Shown here: positions 10,301-25,300 of the stretch, piece by piece
How positions within the stretch are numbered: the first letter of the stretch is position 1
Layout of the letters: each line of letters begins with the position of its first letter
DNA from: Aplidium turbinatum
Lineage: Eukaryota > Chordata > Ascidiacea > Aplousobranchia > Polyclinidae
Reading direction: 5' to 3'
Assembly (NCBI GenBank): GCA_918807975.1
Contig: OU964928.1
Span: 13,103,823 to 13,167,822, forward strand
Length of the DNA stretch: 64,000 bases
Program-made: the position numbers and the translations under genes
Notes under the pieces: generated by a model
The model's database searches: none
What the model saw: the letters and a program-made list of their open reading frames with translations, nothing else
What the model was told of the DNA's origin: nothing

Positions 10301-13300
10301 AGATTGAGGATTGCCATATGACGCGAACTGATTGTCTGTCAAACATGATTTCAATTAAAGTTATTTAGTGAATCAAATAATGGGTGTTTACTGAACTCCT
10401 TACAAAATATTTTATTGATAACTTAAATACGGGAAGGATCACCGAAATGTGATTTTATTTGTATAGCCTAGTAATCTAATTCAAATAGATATTATTTTAT
10501 TACATAGCAACACATTGTTCCGATTGTTCCGGCAATAACAAAAGCGTAAATTTAAAACCAAGTTTGTGAGTGAAAATTTTTTTTTATTTTCCCAAACAAG
10601 ATTTATTGCAAATCAACCCAATAGTGATGCAAATCATTTCTGTGCCTGTATCGCTTTGAATTTTATTTTGACCTATCATTTCAAGTTAGTGTTCTTCTCT
10701 AGCTCAGCGGTTCCCGGCCTTTCTTCTCCTGCGGACCAGTTTTAAATTGAAAATAGCCTTGCGCGGACCGGCGATGAAAAAAAATGTTGATATCTAAACT
10801 ATATTGCGCTATAACTTTTTATACCGGTTTTCAAGCACTTCAAGCAAGATTCGTAAAATAAAATAGTTGCCGTCGGAAAAGGAATCTAGTTTAGCAAGAG
10901 GTCTGGTAGGATTGCTCCCCAAAAATTTTTGAATATTTAACGTTGATTTGATCGCATCCTGTGCACTTTTAGGCCTAATAATATTTTTTTCTTACACACG
11001 TTTGTGTTTGACCAATATCATCAAATTAAAATTAGATTTCTTTGAAAGTTTGAGTGACAAGTTTTGATTTGAAATTAAAGTTACTATTAATATTTTTTTC
11101 TCGACTACAGAAAGATTTCAATGATTTATTAGTTGAAGGCTTGTATAGCATTGTTTGGGTTGGTAAAATTTCTAAAATCCATCTTAGGTGCCCCCATTTT
11201 TTGTATTGCCTTATATCTTATAAAAGGTAGATTTCAACTCATACTTAAACTAGGTCAATTGAATTGTTACCCAGATAGTCACTTAATCTGGTCCAGATAT
11301 GGTAAAGATCTGGTCAGATGCGTATTATTGCATACCCGGTCTAGTAAAGATCTGTTCCAGATAAAGTGGCTGTCTGGGTAGGTTAATAGGTATAGTTAGT
11401 TAACAAGATGTTTACTTCTGAATATTTTATTGCTATTTTGTTTTTGATGGGTTCTTAGAACTTTACTGGTGTTATTTTTTAAGTTCACTGTTAAAACCAT
11501 AAGTATCCAATACCACCAGTAAGATTAATAACATGAGATTGAACCTGCGAGAAAATGTTGCCAAAGTGAAGAATATTTACGTATTTTTTCGGCTTTGTGG
11601 AGAGATACGTGACTAAATGGCCCTTCATAGATCCATTACTACATTAATTGTTATGTAATAGGCAATATGTAATATTCATTTGTAGCCTACGTATTCAATG
11701 CATGGTTGCAATCAATTGTTTCCATTGTAATTATGGACATACTGTACTTTCAACCAACTCGCACTCTTGACAGCCATTTCGGACATGCGTTCTCGCGACC
11801 CGGTAGTGGGTCGCGACCTGGTGGTTGGGGACTCCTGCTCTAGACTTACTAGCCTACTTTTCTTTCTTCACCAGACACATGTTTTCTGCTTTTTGTTCAT
11901 TTTACCACAACTAATTCATAACATCACTTAATACAAGATTTTCATTTATTTCCGTTTTTTGTTTGCTTTCTCATTTCGCAAAACCACCGAGTACAGTTTT
12001 TGGTAATCCTTTGTGCAGAAAATTGTGACAGATCTTTTATGCAGCCTTCTTATTGCTTCAATTAAATATTTTTTCTCACCATTTTTTTTTGACTTCTTCG
12101 TTTGCATTATCAGAAATAAAAGGAACGACGGAGAGAGATGAGCGGAGAAGAATGTTTCATAAAATTGATTTTCCACTAACAATGTCTTCCATGATTCATC
12201 ATGTTATAAAAACGATTTAGCATACATCCGAAGTGCGCAGAATATCATGAATTTGTTGCTGAAGTTTCGTGTGATCTTCCATTTAAAATTGAAATCTCTT
12301 GCCATCTGATGTGATTCTCTGTTGGTAGGCAATTCCTTAGACAAGTTTGTGAGCAACAGTCCGGCTCAGCAGAACGAACAGAGCAACCTCACAAACCTGT
12401 TTATTGCGCGTCAGCAGTTCTCTTACATGGCTGCAGATATAAAAGACTTCAAGAAAGAGAAGGTAAAAATGAAACATAGATTGTCTCGCATAATTGAATC
12501 AACTCAAATGTGACCCAAGAAATAGATAAAATATATGATTGCAATCCAAGCTGTAGGCTACCTGCTAATGGCACCTAAACTTTTCAAGCTGGTTGTAAAC
12601 CTTTTTTACGTTCAAGAAAGAAAGAATGTTGCACTCTTGTTACTTTCATGTGAGTTGTCAAAAGATTATTCAAAATCCCAAATACCAAGGGGTAAGCTGT
12701 TGAATAGTTTATTTAATAAACACTTCCTGCAGCTCTCGTACAAAGCTTTATATAACACATCTGCCGTCCACTCTCTACCGACCATAGTTAACATCATGAG
12801 TCAGTCATTTCTTGGTTCTATCAACTCTACAGCGCCACCCATCACCACTTACAACAAAAGATGGCCAGCAAGAAGTTAGTGTTGTTTCTCAAAATGAGCG
12901 ATGGCTAATTTTTTTTAACTCAGCTACAAATTGTCGTTGGTGTTTCTTGAAGTATCTCTAAACTCACCAAATATTAATTTCTGTTGATATTGGATTAATG
13001 ATGAAGCATTCACTGATATTGGTGGGTGCGAATTTTAAAGTGTGCGTTGTTGTTGTGATGAAACCTAGAAACGTTTGCTGTGACTGATTTTTTTTATTTC
13101 TTTCCTTTTAGCCGTCATATCACATGGTTTTGTTTTCACGATGACACTGTAGATGACCTGTATCATTAACCAATTACAGCGATTCAACCTACCTTCAATG
13201 GTGACGAATTCATCGGTGTGCTGACTGCATTCGCTATCCTGATGGTCACTGTTCAGGCAATCATCCTTCCAGTGACAGAACGAGAAGTGAGATTTGTTGA

Positions 13301-16300
13301 GTTGAAATCACTGTTTAAGATAATTGGAATATTCCAAAAGTATAGTTGAAACGGTATGTTTCAGCCTAACGTTGAGGGCTTTCAAACAACATAATCGGTA
13401 CCGTTTTTATAGTCTTTGCTGTGACCCGATTTGAAATAGATCTCAAATCTATCAGCACTAGAGCCGAAGGCGATAAACGCTTGGCCACTGAGCTGATAAT
13501 AATGAGTAATGATGATATGGTTTTGTTTATTTATTGTCGATCTGCTACAGCTAAGGTCTTTCAGAGACAGGGCTCATTTTTAATTTTATTTCAGGTTTAC
13601 GATGTCATTATATTATGATCAGACTTATTTTCACTTCGTTATGCAAGAAAGAATACAGTCGTTACCGTTTTTAAAGTCTTAGATTTGACCAGATCTGAAA
13701 TCTATCTCAGATTTACCATCACCAGAGCCAAAGGTGATAACCGCTCTGCCACAGAGCTGGTATGACGCATGTAATGTTCATAACTTACGTGTAACGGTAA
13801 GTTGATCTTTGTGGGCTCTTCGTAAATCAAGATGAAGGCAGATTCATTTACTCTAAAATCTGGTGACCTACCACAGCTGTAAACATCACATAATAATGAA
13901 TGGTTTGATCGGCACAGTGCAGTAATCAGTGGAGCGTGTTAAATCCACATGAGGCAGTATTGCTTATCTGTTACACCTCCCTTCTTGCAGGATGTTCTTA
14001 AGCATTACTAATGACATTCACAACTGATAACAAATCACAAGCACGGTATAAATAATTCAATCACGATATCTCGCAGGTGTCTTAATATGTCTGCCAGATC
14101 GTGTCGTGCGATTAAGAGTATTCTCAACAACCTGCGGAGTAGTTTCATTTGGTGGGGACACTAGGTTGCTCTGTGTGGATGACACTTGAGCATTGTGTGG
14201 GAAGCTGGATGAAACTATGTCATCTAAATAATCATAGTTACGTACAGGTGTTGAATTACAAGCTTTGTACAAATCACGCCGGTTTCGTCTAATTTGTCCA
14301 TGAGAATTCTCAATGACGTACGAACGAGGCTCATCTCTTTCATTATTTACCATAGCTTTTTCCCAATAATTGTTTTTACGATAACGGACTTCATCTCCCT
14401 TTTTCAATACAGGCAATGACTTAGTTCCACGGTCATAATAGTGTTTCTGACGACTTTGCCGGTTACACAAATCATCATAAGCGTCAACAATTTGCGGTAC
14501 AAGCAACTTCGTCGCGATAGGCAATTTTGTACGTAGTCTTCTGCTCATCAACATTTGTGCAGGTGAATACTGCAATCCAGCAATAGGCGAGTTACGATAC
14601 TCTAACAATGCAATATACAGATCAGTATCATCATCATACGCTTTTTTCATCAAATTTTTGACAGTTTGGACAGTTCTTTCAGCCTGGCCATTACTTTGAC
14701 TAAAACCAGGGCTAGATGTTGTGGACTTAATACCCCATTTGCTGGCAAATTGTAAAAACTCTTTACTACCAAATGGCATATTATCCGACACAATTTCCTC
14801 AGGAATGCCATGACGTGAGAAAATTTGTTTCAATTCATTAACAACACTTTTTGCAGTTTTATCCACAAGTTTCACTACTTCAGGGTACTTGGAGTAATAA
14901 TCTACTACAACAAGATAATCAACATTATTAAGAGTCATTATGTCCGTTCCAACTTTAATAAAACGTCCATTCGGAATCACATGAGAGATTAATGGTTCTC
15001 TCTGATGACATCTTTGATACTTGCTGCAAGTTTGACAGTTTGCAACAACATCTTCAATGTCTGCACACATTCCAGGCCAATAAAGCAGTTCTCTTGCCCT
15101 AGATTTGCATTTTTCACCACCTAAGTGGCTTTCATGAATTAAAGTCAACATTTCAGATTGTAACTTAGAAGGAACAACAATACGTTCATTTGAAAAAACA
15201 ATGCCTTCAGAGAAGTGCAATGTGTTCTGCATATCCCAAAAACGTCTTGCTTGAGCCGGTACGCTTTTTCGTAGACTTGGCCATCCATTCAAGCAGTAGT
15301 TGGATATGGTTTGTAAGGTTGGGTCTTCCCTTGTAGCTTTTCGGAATTTTTCAAGTTTCGGAGAAGAAACAGGTAAATTTGTAATCAGTGAGTGTATAAC
15401 ATACTCAAGCTCTTCATTCAATGCATTGTCTGATGTCTCCGGTAAATATGCTCTCGATAACGTGTCAGCCATATACATGTACTTTCCTGGTACAAATTTT
15501 ACTCGAAGATCATATGGTTGCAATCTCAGCATCAGTCTTTGAAGTCTCGGTGGAGCCTTGTTTAAAGGTTGCTTCATGATTGTTTCCAGCGGTTTGTGGT
15601 CGCTTTCAACAGTCACGTCTTCTTTTCCATACACATACTGATGGAATTTCTCGGTTGCAAACACAATGGCAAGCATTTCCTTTTCAATTTGTGCATAATT
15701 CTTTTCGGCTGATGTCATTGTTCTGGACGCATATGCAATAGGCTTACCCTTTTGCAATAAACAAGATCCTAACCCACTCTGTGATGCATCGCACTGAATT
15801 GTTACCGGATTGTTTACATCATAAAACGATAAAACTGGCTTACTTGTTAACACAGTTTTCAAGTGTGTCATCGCTTTGTCGTGTTCATCTGTCCATTTCC
15901 ATTCAGCGTTTTTCTTTAAAAGTTCACGAAGGGGTGCTGTAATCGTTGACTCATTCGGTATGTACTGCGATAAATATTTTGTCATTCCCAAAAATCTTTG
16001 CAGAGATGCAATATCGTTTGGTTGAGGCATGTCTGCAATGGCAGATACTTTCTTGTTGTCTGGCTTCAACCCATCTTGTGACACGAAATTTCCCATGTAT
16101 TCAACAGTACTGACTTTAAATTGAATCTTGTCCTTGTTGAATTTCACACCCTTGTCCTGTGCTCTGTTGAGCACACTTCGAAGAATTTCGTCATGTTGTA
16201 TTTCATCAGTGGCTGCGATAATCAAGTCGTCAGCAATAACATGTACACCCAGTAAGTCGCCAAACGTTTCTTCGTTTCGTTTCTGCATAACTTCACTGGC

Positions 16301-19300
16301 GGATGAAATACCGAAGGGCATTCTTAAAAATCTCTTTCGACCCCATGGCGTGTGAAATGTTGTGAGATAGGATGATTCGTCACTCAGCTTCACATGCCAA
16401 TACGCATTCTTCATATCAATAACAGTGAAAACATTTTTCCCTGATAACTTTGCTTGTACATCTCCTGGCGTCGGGATGTTATGACGTTCGCGCATGATAA
16501 CCGCATTAAGTGGTTTGGGGTCTAAGCATATACGCAAGTCTTTGTTTTTCTTCTCAACTACCACCAAGTTGCTTACCCATTCTGTTGGAATGTCTACATT
16601 CGCAATGATGTCATCCTCTTCAAGCTTGTCCAGGACGCTTTTCAGTTTGGGCTGTATTGCATATGGGACTCTACGGGGTGGTTGAACTACAGGTTGTGCA
16701 TCAGGCTTTATCTGAATGTGGTACTCCTTTGCATAGGTACCAACGCCGGTGAAAACATTAGCATAATTAGTGTTTACGCTGTCACGTGATAAGGGTTCAC
16801 TACATACATCCACTCGCTTAACTAAATTAAGTTTCGCACACGATGATTCACCCATTATCGATAAGTTTACAACATCAGTAACATAGCACAATAAATCAAA
16901 GTAATCACCGTTCTTATTTGCACATTTAATCACAGTAGTGCCTAAAGGCTTCACATTTAGATTTCCAAAACCACAAAGCTTAGTGTTGGTTTTAGTTAGT
17001 ACTTGGCCAGTCATGGCACTAAACAATTTCAACGGTATCACGTTGGCTTCGGCTCCTGTGTCTAGTTTAAACAAGACAGAAAATTTGTGATTATCTCCAT
17101 CAATAACGGTAAGATGAGTTTTCATTCTGGATGTAAACTCTTCGTTACTGTTAATTGATGAGATTCTCAGGAAACCTACATCCTCATTTTGTGCTTCAAT
17201 TTCATGCACGGGTACATGTCTTGCCGCACTGTCATTTGATCTCCTACAAACACTAGAAAAATGATTACGTCCACCACATTTATGGCACGCTTTGCCGTAA
17301 GCTGGGCATTTTCTAGGAGCATGTTTACCACCACAATATTTACACTTAGTAGGCCTATAATCAGTTTTTTCTACTGCACGTTTAAAATTATTGTGCCTAG
17401 TATTAGTACTGTGCTTGCTCACAGCATTGATAGCATGTCCGTTTGCAGAATTCATTACTTTCATGTGATCCTTGCTGGCTTCTGCCGCATGACATATGTC
17501 CAGTGCTTTAGCTAATGTTAGATCAGGCATTTGCAATAACCTTTCTTTCACATGCGAGTCCTGCACACCAAACACTACTTGATTTCTTAAGTTTCGCTCT
17601 TTTTCACGTACAGTCTCAAAATTACATCCTGTGGCAATGGTTCTTAAGTCATTGATCCATGAATCAACGCTTTCTCCTTCCCGCTGTGTGCGCTGCTGGA
17701 AGCGATGCGTTTCAAATATTTCGTTTTTTTGTGGTTCACAGTAGGTCTTAAACTTTTTTAGGACGTCTTCTAAAATATCTTTCTTATCTCCCTCTTCATT
17801 GGAGAATACAAAATTGTCAAAAATTTCCTGGGCCTCAGCCCCAGCCGCATTCAAAAAATTGGCTATCTGGACTTCCTGTGCCTTTTTGGTGAGTTCAGCT
17901 GCTACGTGGTACACTCGATATGCACGCTCGAATTTGCGCCATGCTTCTGCAATATTTGTCACAGAGAAGCTCATTTCCTTTGGTTGCCTTAACTCCGACA
18001 TGTTTTTTACAATGTACGGATTACTAGCGCAAAACGTACTGGTCACTCCAGTTGGACAACTTCAGTCCAAATTAACGTCTACCAACTTCTTATCTCACTC
18101 TGACACCATGTAATGTTCATAACTTACGTGTAACGGTAAGTTGATCTTTGTGGGCTCTTCGTAAATCAAGATGAAGGCAGATTCATTTACTCTAAAATCT
18201 GGTGACCTACCACAGCTGTAAACATCACATAATAATGAATGGTTTGATCGGCACAGTGCAGTAATCAGTGGAGCGTGTTAAATCCACATGAGGCAGTATT
18301 GCTTATCTGTTACAACGCATGGTGCTGGAGTCGCATAGTATCGTTCTTTTAAAAGGTCTCCTCTCTTCGAATTTATTGAGTTCGTGTGCTGTCAGGCGTG
18401 ATTATATAATTTGATGAATTACGTGATCAGTAGTTAAGTGTAGGAATTCTTCCCTCTTAGCACGGTTGTTGATCTTCGATGTTGGCATGGTTATTAGGAT
18501 GGCTTTTTTGAAGTGTAACTGTACTATAGCGTGTCATTTTTTCTGGCAATGATCTTGAACTCAAAGTCGACGCAGTACTATACTAAGACAGTAGGTGATC
18601 AAAAAAAATTGAGTTTTTGTTAGAGCTTAGGTGTTCGTTCAAACGAGTATGGAATGGGCGGATCGTGTTACTTATGTGGCTTTCTCTGCAGTTTTTGCAA
18701 GTGATTTTGTAGATGCAATTCTCGGTATTGTACATGTCGTTTCGTAACGTATAGGTAGTTTTGTAACTGGAAAGATTTGGGTCTCTTTCTTTGTTAGAGA
18801 GCGTTCCGGAGGGTTTGTAAATGTCGGAAAAGACACACTGGCATGTTTGTCTTTGAAGACTTACTTCATTCTACGGTCAGCGTCATCGCATGTTGAGTTT
18901 CGTTGCGGTTAGAGGTAAGTTCTATTTTGCTGGTGTCGTCGTCGAGGGTTGCTTGAGCAGTACCAGTTTTAGGGTATTTCGGGGCCCTGCGCGGAAAATG
19001 CTTTGCGGCCCACAATAACAATGATCCAATTCAGTAGCGTAGCTAGATATTTTGAAACGGGAAGGAGGTCTGGGGGGCCCCAGACAATTTTGAAAAATTA
19101 CTTTGAATTTGGTGCATTCTGAGAGCATGTTCCGGGGGCATAGCAAAAAGATAAGATCATGTTTTTTTTGGCATTTTTCGGAAATAAAGCTTAGCTTCAA
19201 AAATAAAGCTCCATTGGAAATGACAAAAATTACAGCATTTTCTGAGTAAATTGCGGGCCTCCTAATTTCTGGGCCCTGTGCGATCGCACGGTTTGCACAC

Positions 19301-22300
19301 CTCAAAGACCGGCACTGGCTTGAAGAAGTCCTTGGAGTATCCGTTATTCTCAGTCGTCTTCTAGAAGACTGTCAAGTCTGGTGTTGCTTTGTTGGGTGAA
19401 GAGTATCTGCCTTTTCTTTTCTGTGTTTTGTTTTGGAGTGTGGTAGGCCTATAGTTTTACGTGCTTCACCCCCCTAGATAAAGTCAGTCGTGCGGACTGA
19501 CGAAACGTCGGAAATGAAAGCTAGTTATCATTTCAACATCTTGTGATAGTCTGGTCTACAATCACCTAAAGAATGAAATAAATTAATTTATAATTAAAAT
19601 GTCTGGTGAACAGTTTTATTTTGTCTTTAGCATCATATTTTTACATTGTTGCATATCTTCAGCTAAAAATCCGAAGCCAGTTACGAGTATCTGGTGTCCA
19701 ATTCAAACTCTATTGGCTGCCTGCCTTCCTGGCCGATTTTTCCTGGTTCATGCTTGTCTTGGTTGGTTATTTCATTGGAATTGCTGCTTTCCAAGTGAAG
19801 CCTCTTATTGTTCCTGGTGCTATAGGAGCTCAGGTGATGCGGTAAACAAATGGTTTGAAAAATGAATTAAAAGTATTTTTTTATTTTTTGTTGACGCAGT
19901 GGCTCTCATCACTGTCTGTTATTGTATTTATAATATTTAAAATGTATGTTCATTATTTTTAATGCGAACTATTCATTAGATCTTAGTCTTCATCGGTTCC
20001 GGGGTAGCTGCCATTATGGCAACATATTGTGGTACTTTCCTGTTCGACAAACACGAGACTGCTGTTCTTTTTGGGTTCAACTTGTTCAGTGTGGTAAGTT
20101 TAGATTCCACTGGTCCTGGTGAAGCGATGGTCAATGATTGATAGCATTGGAGAATGAGAAGAGCGAGCAGTTTCTTTTTTTGAGCGCTTTTCATTTAATG
20201 ACTACACATAATCCATGTACCTTAACAGCAGTGCCGGATTATTCATAAAGCTAATCTGAAGCTTCAGGCCTACAAAACTTCAGTCTGAATAGGCTACCTA
20301 TAAAATACTAAGGCTTTGTGTAAATTGCACTGCTTAATCGAATCTACTAAACATAGACAACTGTCAGAGTCATGTACGGTTTGTTCAAGACAGCAGTCGC
20401 CTACTATTGTATTGCATAAGTTTAACTGAGATTAAAACCATGAAATGGAACTTGATACAATTCTACCAAACCTATGGCCATTCACATGATAGCGGTCGAA
20501 TAGCTTGCTAGATGTTTGGTTGAAATAAATTCAATCTATAGCGCACCAAGCATGAGGCTAAGGGGGATCAAGTCCCCCAAACCTGCCACAAAAATTAAGT
20601 TTTTGTATGTTATCTATTTATATGTTTTGCTTGCAGGTTAGATATGAATAAGACACAACAATACAACAGGGCTGAGCATTATAGCAATATATTTTACATA
20701 TTTACAAATAGTTTTAACAGTCGAACAGTTTCGACTTAACTGCTTAACTTAAGCCCTCATCAGGAATCTAAAAATAACTAAAAAAATGCAATAAATTTTA
20801 GTTTCTTGAAGGTAAATTGATATTAGGAAAAGGCAACTACATAAATAACTACAAAAAAATTTGCACCATAGGGAACGTGATACATCAAGTAAATGTTGAG
20901 GAGAATGGACGCACCTCGAGCAAATAACTGTTTGTTTAAATTTGGGTTGTAGCGTTTGATTAACAGTGCTTCCTGAATTTTGGTGTTAAATTGAGATTTG
21001 CCTTTGCGTAAAATCTTAAATGAGTCAGCAGAGAATTTTCGATTTGTGCAAAAAGAACACTCCATGATGGCATTTTACTTTAACTCCCTAAAATTCAGAT
21101 GCTCCCGTACTCTCATGGTCAAATGTCTGGTAGACCTACCGATGACCGTATAGCCTACGTCAATGCCGAATCACACGGACATGTACAGTAAAACTGTATA
21201 CGACATTTTAGCATAGAGACGAAGGCGTCTGGGGCTTTAGTTTAAAATACAAACTACTGTAATTTTGAATGTTTTGTAAGTACGAAAAATGTCCACATCA
21301 ACTTTACTGTTTACAAAATTAGTGTTCAGTTTCAAACTGTTTTTGTGCTAGTTGTTGTTTTCGCACTTTTTGTGTTGGCAAACGGAAAGCTAGTTCTATT
21401 TTGTCATACATGACGAAAAAGTCGATATCTATAAAAGATGACGATAGTGGACGTAGATATGAGGATGGTGATAATGCTATAGTAGTATGGGGTTCACTAG
21501 CCTATAGGCCAACTTCTAACCTGTTTGAGGGAACGAATCCTGATGTATCGGCAACTGGTGGCTTGTGAGTGCCTTCAAATATTAATCAAATGGGTGGGCA
21601 TTGGCCTATTGTCACAAATCACTCGGCTAACATTTCTGAATTAGCCCTCCTAATTTTTTCTGGGTGCGCTACTGAATTCAATAGTCCTATTACGAGCCAA
21701 AATAGTTCCTACAAGTTTTCACGCATAGACAAATGGACCTACAATTGATTTAAGTTTTCAGTCTGCAATAACCATAATCCGGCACTGCCTGGTAGTCAAT
21801 CGCATGCTTGAAAAGTGAGTGCCGCTCAATTTACTGCTATCCGCTGTAGTTTTCTTGTGATAGGGCTGAAGAATCCTACACTGTTGACATGGCAAAATCA
21901 CTAAAGAGTACGCTGATGTTTATAATTATTTATTAAACTTATTTCTAGTCAATTGATAGTTTTATCAATTTTTTCCATCACGGTTTTATGGTTAACAACT
22001 ATATCTTTAAATTGATTGTTTGTACATTTAACAGTACATCAAATTTGATCACTAAAATTGAATGATATTTATATTTACAATTTAGCAAGATATGTGGTAG
22101 CTTTGTAGCAGAAGCTGACTTCCTGTTTGTTTCTATTAGATCACTTTTGTTCCTTACATCATCGTGTCGTTGGTGGACCAGCTAGGATCCACAGATATTG
22201 CGATCATCATCAACGTCATATTCCTTGTATTCATTCCCCATTATTCTGCCTTCAGTGGACTTTACTACATCACAAAGGTTTGGTTTCAATAACATTATTC

Positions 22301-25300
22301 AAACCATAACGTTAATGGTAGGCCTAGTTGATGAGTTTATTTTTTTACGAGGGCAGAACGTTGCGTCGAAAATGTACGAATTTGATCTGTTATGTCTTTC
22401 AGCAGCAAGTTGTAGCAAAATTGGTAACGATGCCGGCCAGTTACCTTGTCTTTTCTACAAAATTTTATTTCTAGGGGCCGGCTTGCTGGTCTAGTAGTTT
22501 TCTTTTCATAACGGTAAGATTTCAACTGACTAGAAAAAGCAGCGGTGAAGAGTCTGTGGCATAAATTAGTGGTACGATACTGCTGAGCTTAGCTTCATGG
22601 ATCAAACACGTAGCCATCGCTGTCAGTTGTTGCTACAATCAGCTACCAAGAAACGTTTTGTTGATAGGATAGTCTCAATGGCAAGAGTGGAGTCTATACC
22701 GTTGTAGTAAGCAAATCGCAATTGCACGCTGTTCTAGTTATCTCTTATTTTGGGTTCGTTTTTGTTTAAATGATTGTTTGAGATTTTGAGTTTGGTCTGG
22801 GCTTAACTTTAGAGCTTTTTTTCTTATTTTGGATATATTTTTAGGTTCACCGAATATCAATTGTGGCACAAACAATATTACGCCAGCATATTAACAAAAC
22901 AAAAAAAAATCATACATAGCACTTATCAAATAATAACTCACCGTATCCTGTATGATAATTGTGAAGATTTTGATAATTCAAATGCTTAACCAAATTCATT
23001 AAACCCTAACCAAAATTATGGAACCCTAATCAAAACGTGTGGCTGCTATGATAGCTCAATAAAGTCCTTTCATAAACTTTCGATTAGATGAAATGTCTCT
23101 CAAATGATCGTGGATCTGTTTCTAAGAGAGTTAGAAGTAAGAGGGATCTCGGTTAGAAAGTGAGATCTCAAAACAAACCAGAGTAAAACCATTGTCTTGT
23201 TAAGTTTTCTGTTTTGAACAGTATATCAGTGATTGTAGGTTTGAAAATTATGTAAAACAGCAGTAGCGGATCTCGAAAACACATTTGGGCGTTACCAGAG
23301 TTTCAAAAATCAAAGAAGGAAAAACCATAAACGAAAAGGGACAATAAAATCGTTGTGATCCAAAAAATTAATATTGGAGTTCAGTCGAGAGTCTAGGCCA
23401 GAGTTCTTTCCCCCGAAAAAAATTTAAGACAATTTGCCTTATTTTAGTACGGCAGCTTTTTGTGCATTTTGAGATTGAATAATACTACATCACATTTTAT
23501 TCTTTTAAGGTCTTACTAGTATATTGTTTAAGACACACACTTTGTATTTGACCAAATTCATCAAATTAAAACAAAATTTCGGTAAAAACTTGAATGTTTG
23601 AAAATTCGTTTGAGGTCTCCCAACTGAAATGTTACCGTTTCTAGCATTAGTTGCAACGATCATCTGATGAAAGCGAAAGTAAAAGTAACAACAAACAGGT
23701 TGATTTATTGCTTCACTGGCGTTTTGCGCACCATGACAATGAGCATCCTCAGAGCGAATAACATAGGCTACAAATTAAAATTTAAAAAATCGTATACTAC
23801 AGTGCGGTTGAAGGCAAAAAAAAAAGAAAAATTTTTGTAATTATTTTACCAATATCAGTTTAAACTGACGCTAAGAGTTGGAGGGCACATGTAAAACACG
23901 ATTTCTTTGTTGAGCGTTAAGGTTTTTTAGCGACAGGGCTAATTCTTAATTTTATATCAAGTTTACAATGTCATCACATTATTACCCGACTTATTCTCAC
24001 TGCGTAATGCAAGAAAGAATACAGTACAATCGGTTTCACCCCACCGGGAATCGATCACAGATTTACAACCACAGAGCGATGACTACTCGGCCACTGAGCT
24101 AATACACATTTACAATTGAACGAGTTTGCAATGTAGCCTACTGATTAGGTCAACACAAAAGGAACACAGGCACAATGCAAGAGCTGGTGAAAACAAACGT
24201 GGTAATCAACGAACACAAAATGAACACACGCACTTTTAAAGCAATTAACAACATTCACTCCTGTTTAATGTAAAACTGTTCAGTTTTTTATTTTTTTATT
24301 ATACATATTGGTCAATTTTAGGTTTACAACAATAGAGCCTTGCTTGGCCTAACTTCAGCCATTCCTGCATCTTTGTATTTTGACTGGTCGGAACCAATGG
24401 TACCACTGTCCATCCTTATGGCATACATACACATTGCTGTGTTCTTCGTTCTTCTGCAAGTTCTTGATGTCGTGACCAACGGTGGAAAGATATCGGACGT
24501 GTTCTGCAGAATGTAAGATTTTTCGACTTGCTGCTGAAAACAATCGTTCTATAATGAGTAGTCAGTTAGTGCTGACGCCAGGAAGATCGCTCCTTCTCAA
24601 CACTGAGATCGATTAACATATTCTTCTTTCACATTGTTTTTCCTTCATTTATGTGTTGGCGAAAAATGTGTTCTTTAACGTAGAAAAAATGACTGTCTTG
24701 ACTCGATATTACGAGTTTGTTAAAAAAAACGTAGTTTCAAAAACTTATTTTGAAATGATTGATAAAGCAGCAGTGACTATAGTCCATTTAGAAATGACAT
24801 TTTCTAATACATATGCAACTTCTGCATAGGTCAAAAATGGGAGTTATATCAGGTTCGGGCAGGTTGGAAAGCGGACACGCGATCGCCGTGGACGAAGAAG
24901 ACGAAGATGTGAAAGAAGAAAGAAGATTTGTTAACAAAGTGGTGACTGGAGATAGTGAAAAAAAGGTGAGTGACAGAAACTGAATAACGGATTCACTTTA
25001 AGAATTAGTTTTTATGGTGATGTTAGTTTATAATTGAATATTATGACTATTCATTCGAGTTGTTAGTTGCAGTTATTACAGCAATGTTTAAAAAATTCTA
25101 CGTTCAATGTTCAATGTACGTTCAATGTTCAACCATGGTTCAAACAAATCTAAGAAATCGGAGTGTCAAAGGAACTGACTTTGTTCAACTCCCATCTTTA
25201 TGAAGATGCCTCAACGCGATGTAGAAGTGAACCCAGGCTGAAAACTAGGCTCATGCCTAGCAACTCCTGGGGCTAATAGACACACGTAAAACTTTCCAAC

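Larger units (their letters stand above)
13770..18314 (-). mobile_element. Gypsy (Mag/K02A2.6-type) LTR retrotransposon, looks whole
   Basis: LTRs of 206 bp lie at 13770-13975 and 18109-18314 and read as identical by eye. The 5-bp duplication ACGCA flanks both ends (13765-13769 and 18315-18319). One minus-strand ORF (18046-14057, 1329 codons) carries a gag-like part, two CCHC knuckles, an aspartic protease ([10 protein letters not shown]), RT, RNase H and integrase, in Ty3/Gypsy order. A primer site starting TGGTGTCAGAG lies next to the 5' LTR (right side), and a purine tract lies next to the left LTR. The element looks whole and young. It sits inside a tRNA-derived SINE in an ABCA gene 1 intron. 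Confidence 0.9.

Noticed and set aside
12535-12879. 114-codon plus ORF taken as a gene
   Set aside because: Only 12733-12874 is a real exon (splice sites, phase and conserved block); the upstream part is intron.
24040-24105. tRNA gene on the minus strand
   Set aside because: A and B boxes are recognisable but the fold is decayed and a SINE body follows. The same applies to 7001-7078, 27777-27842 and 55223-55297.
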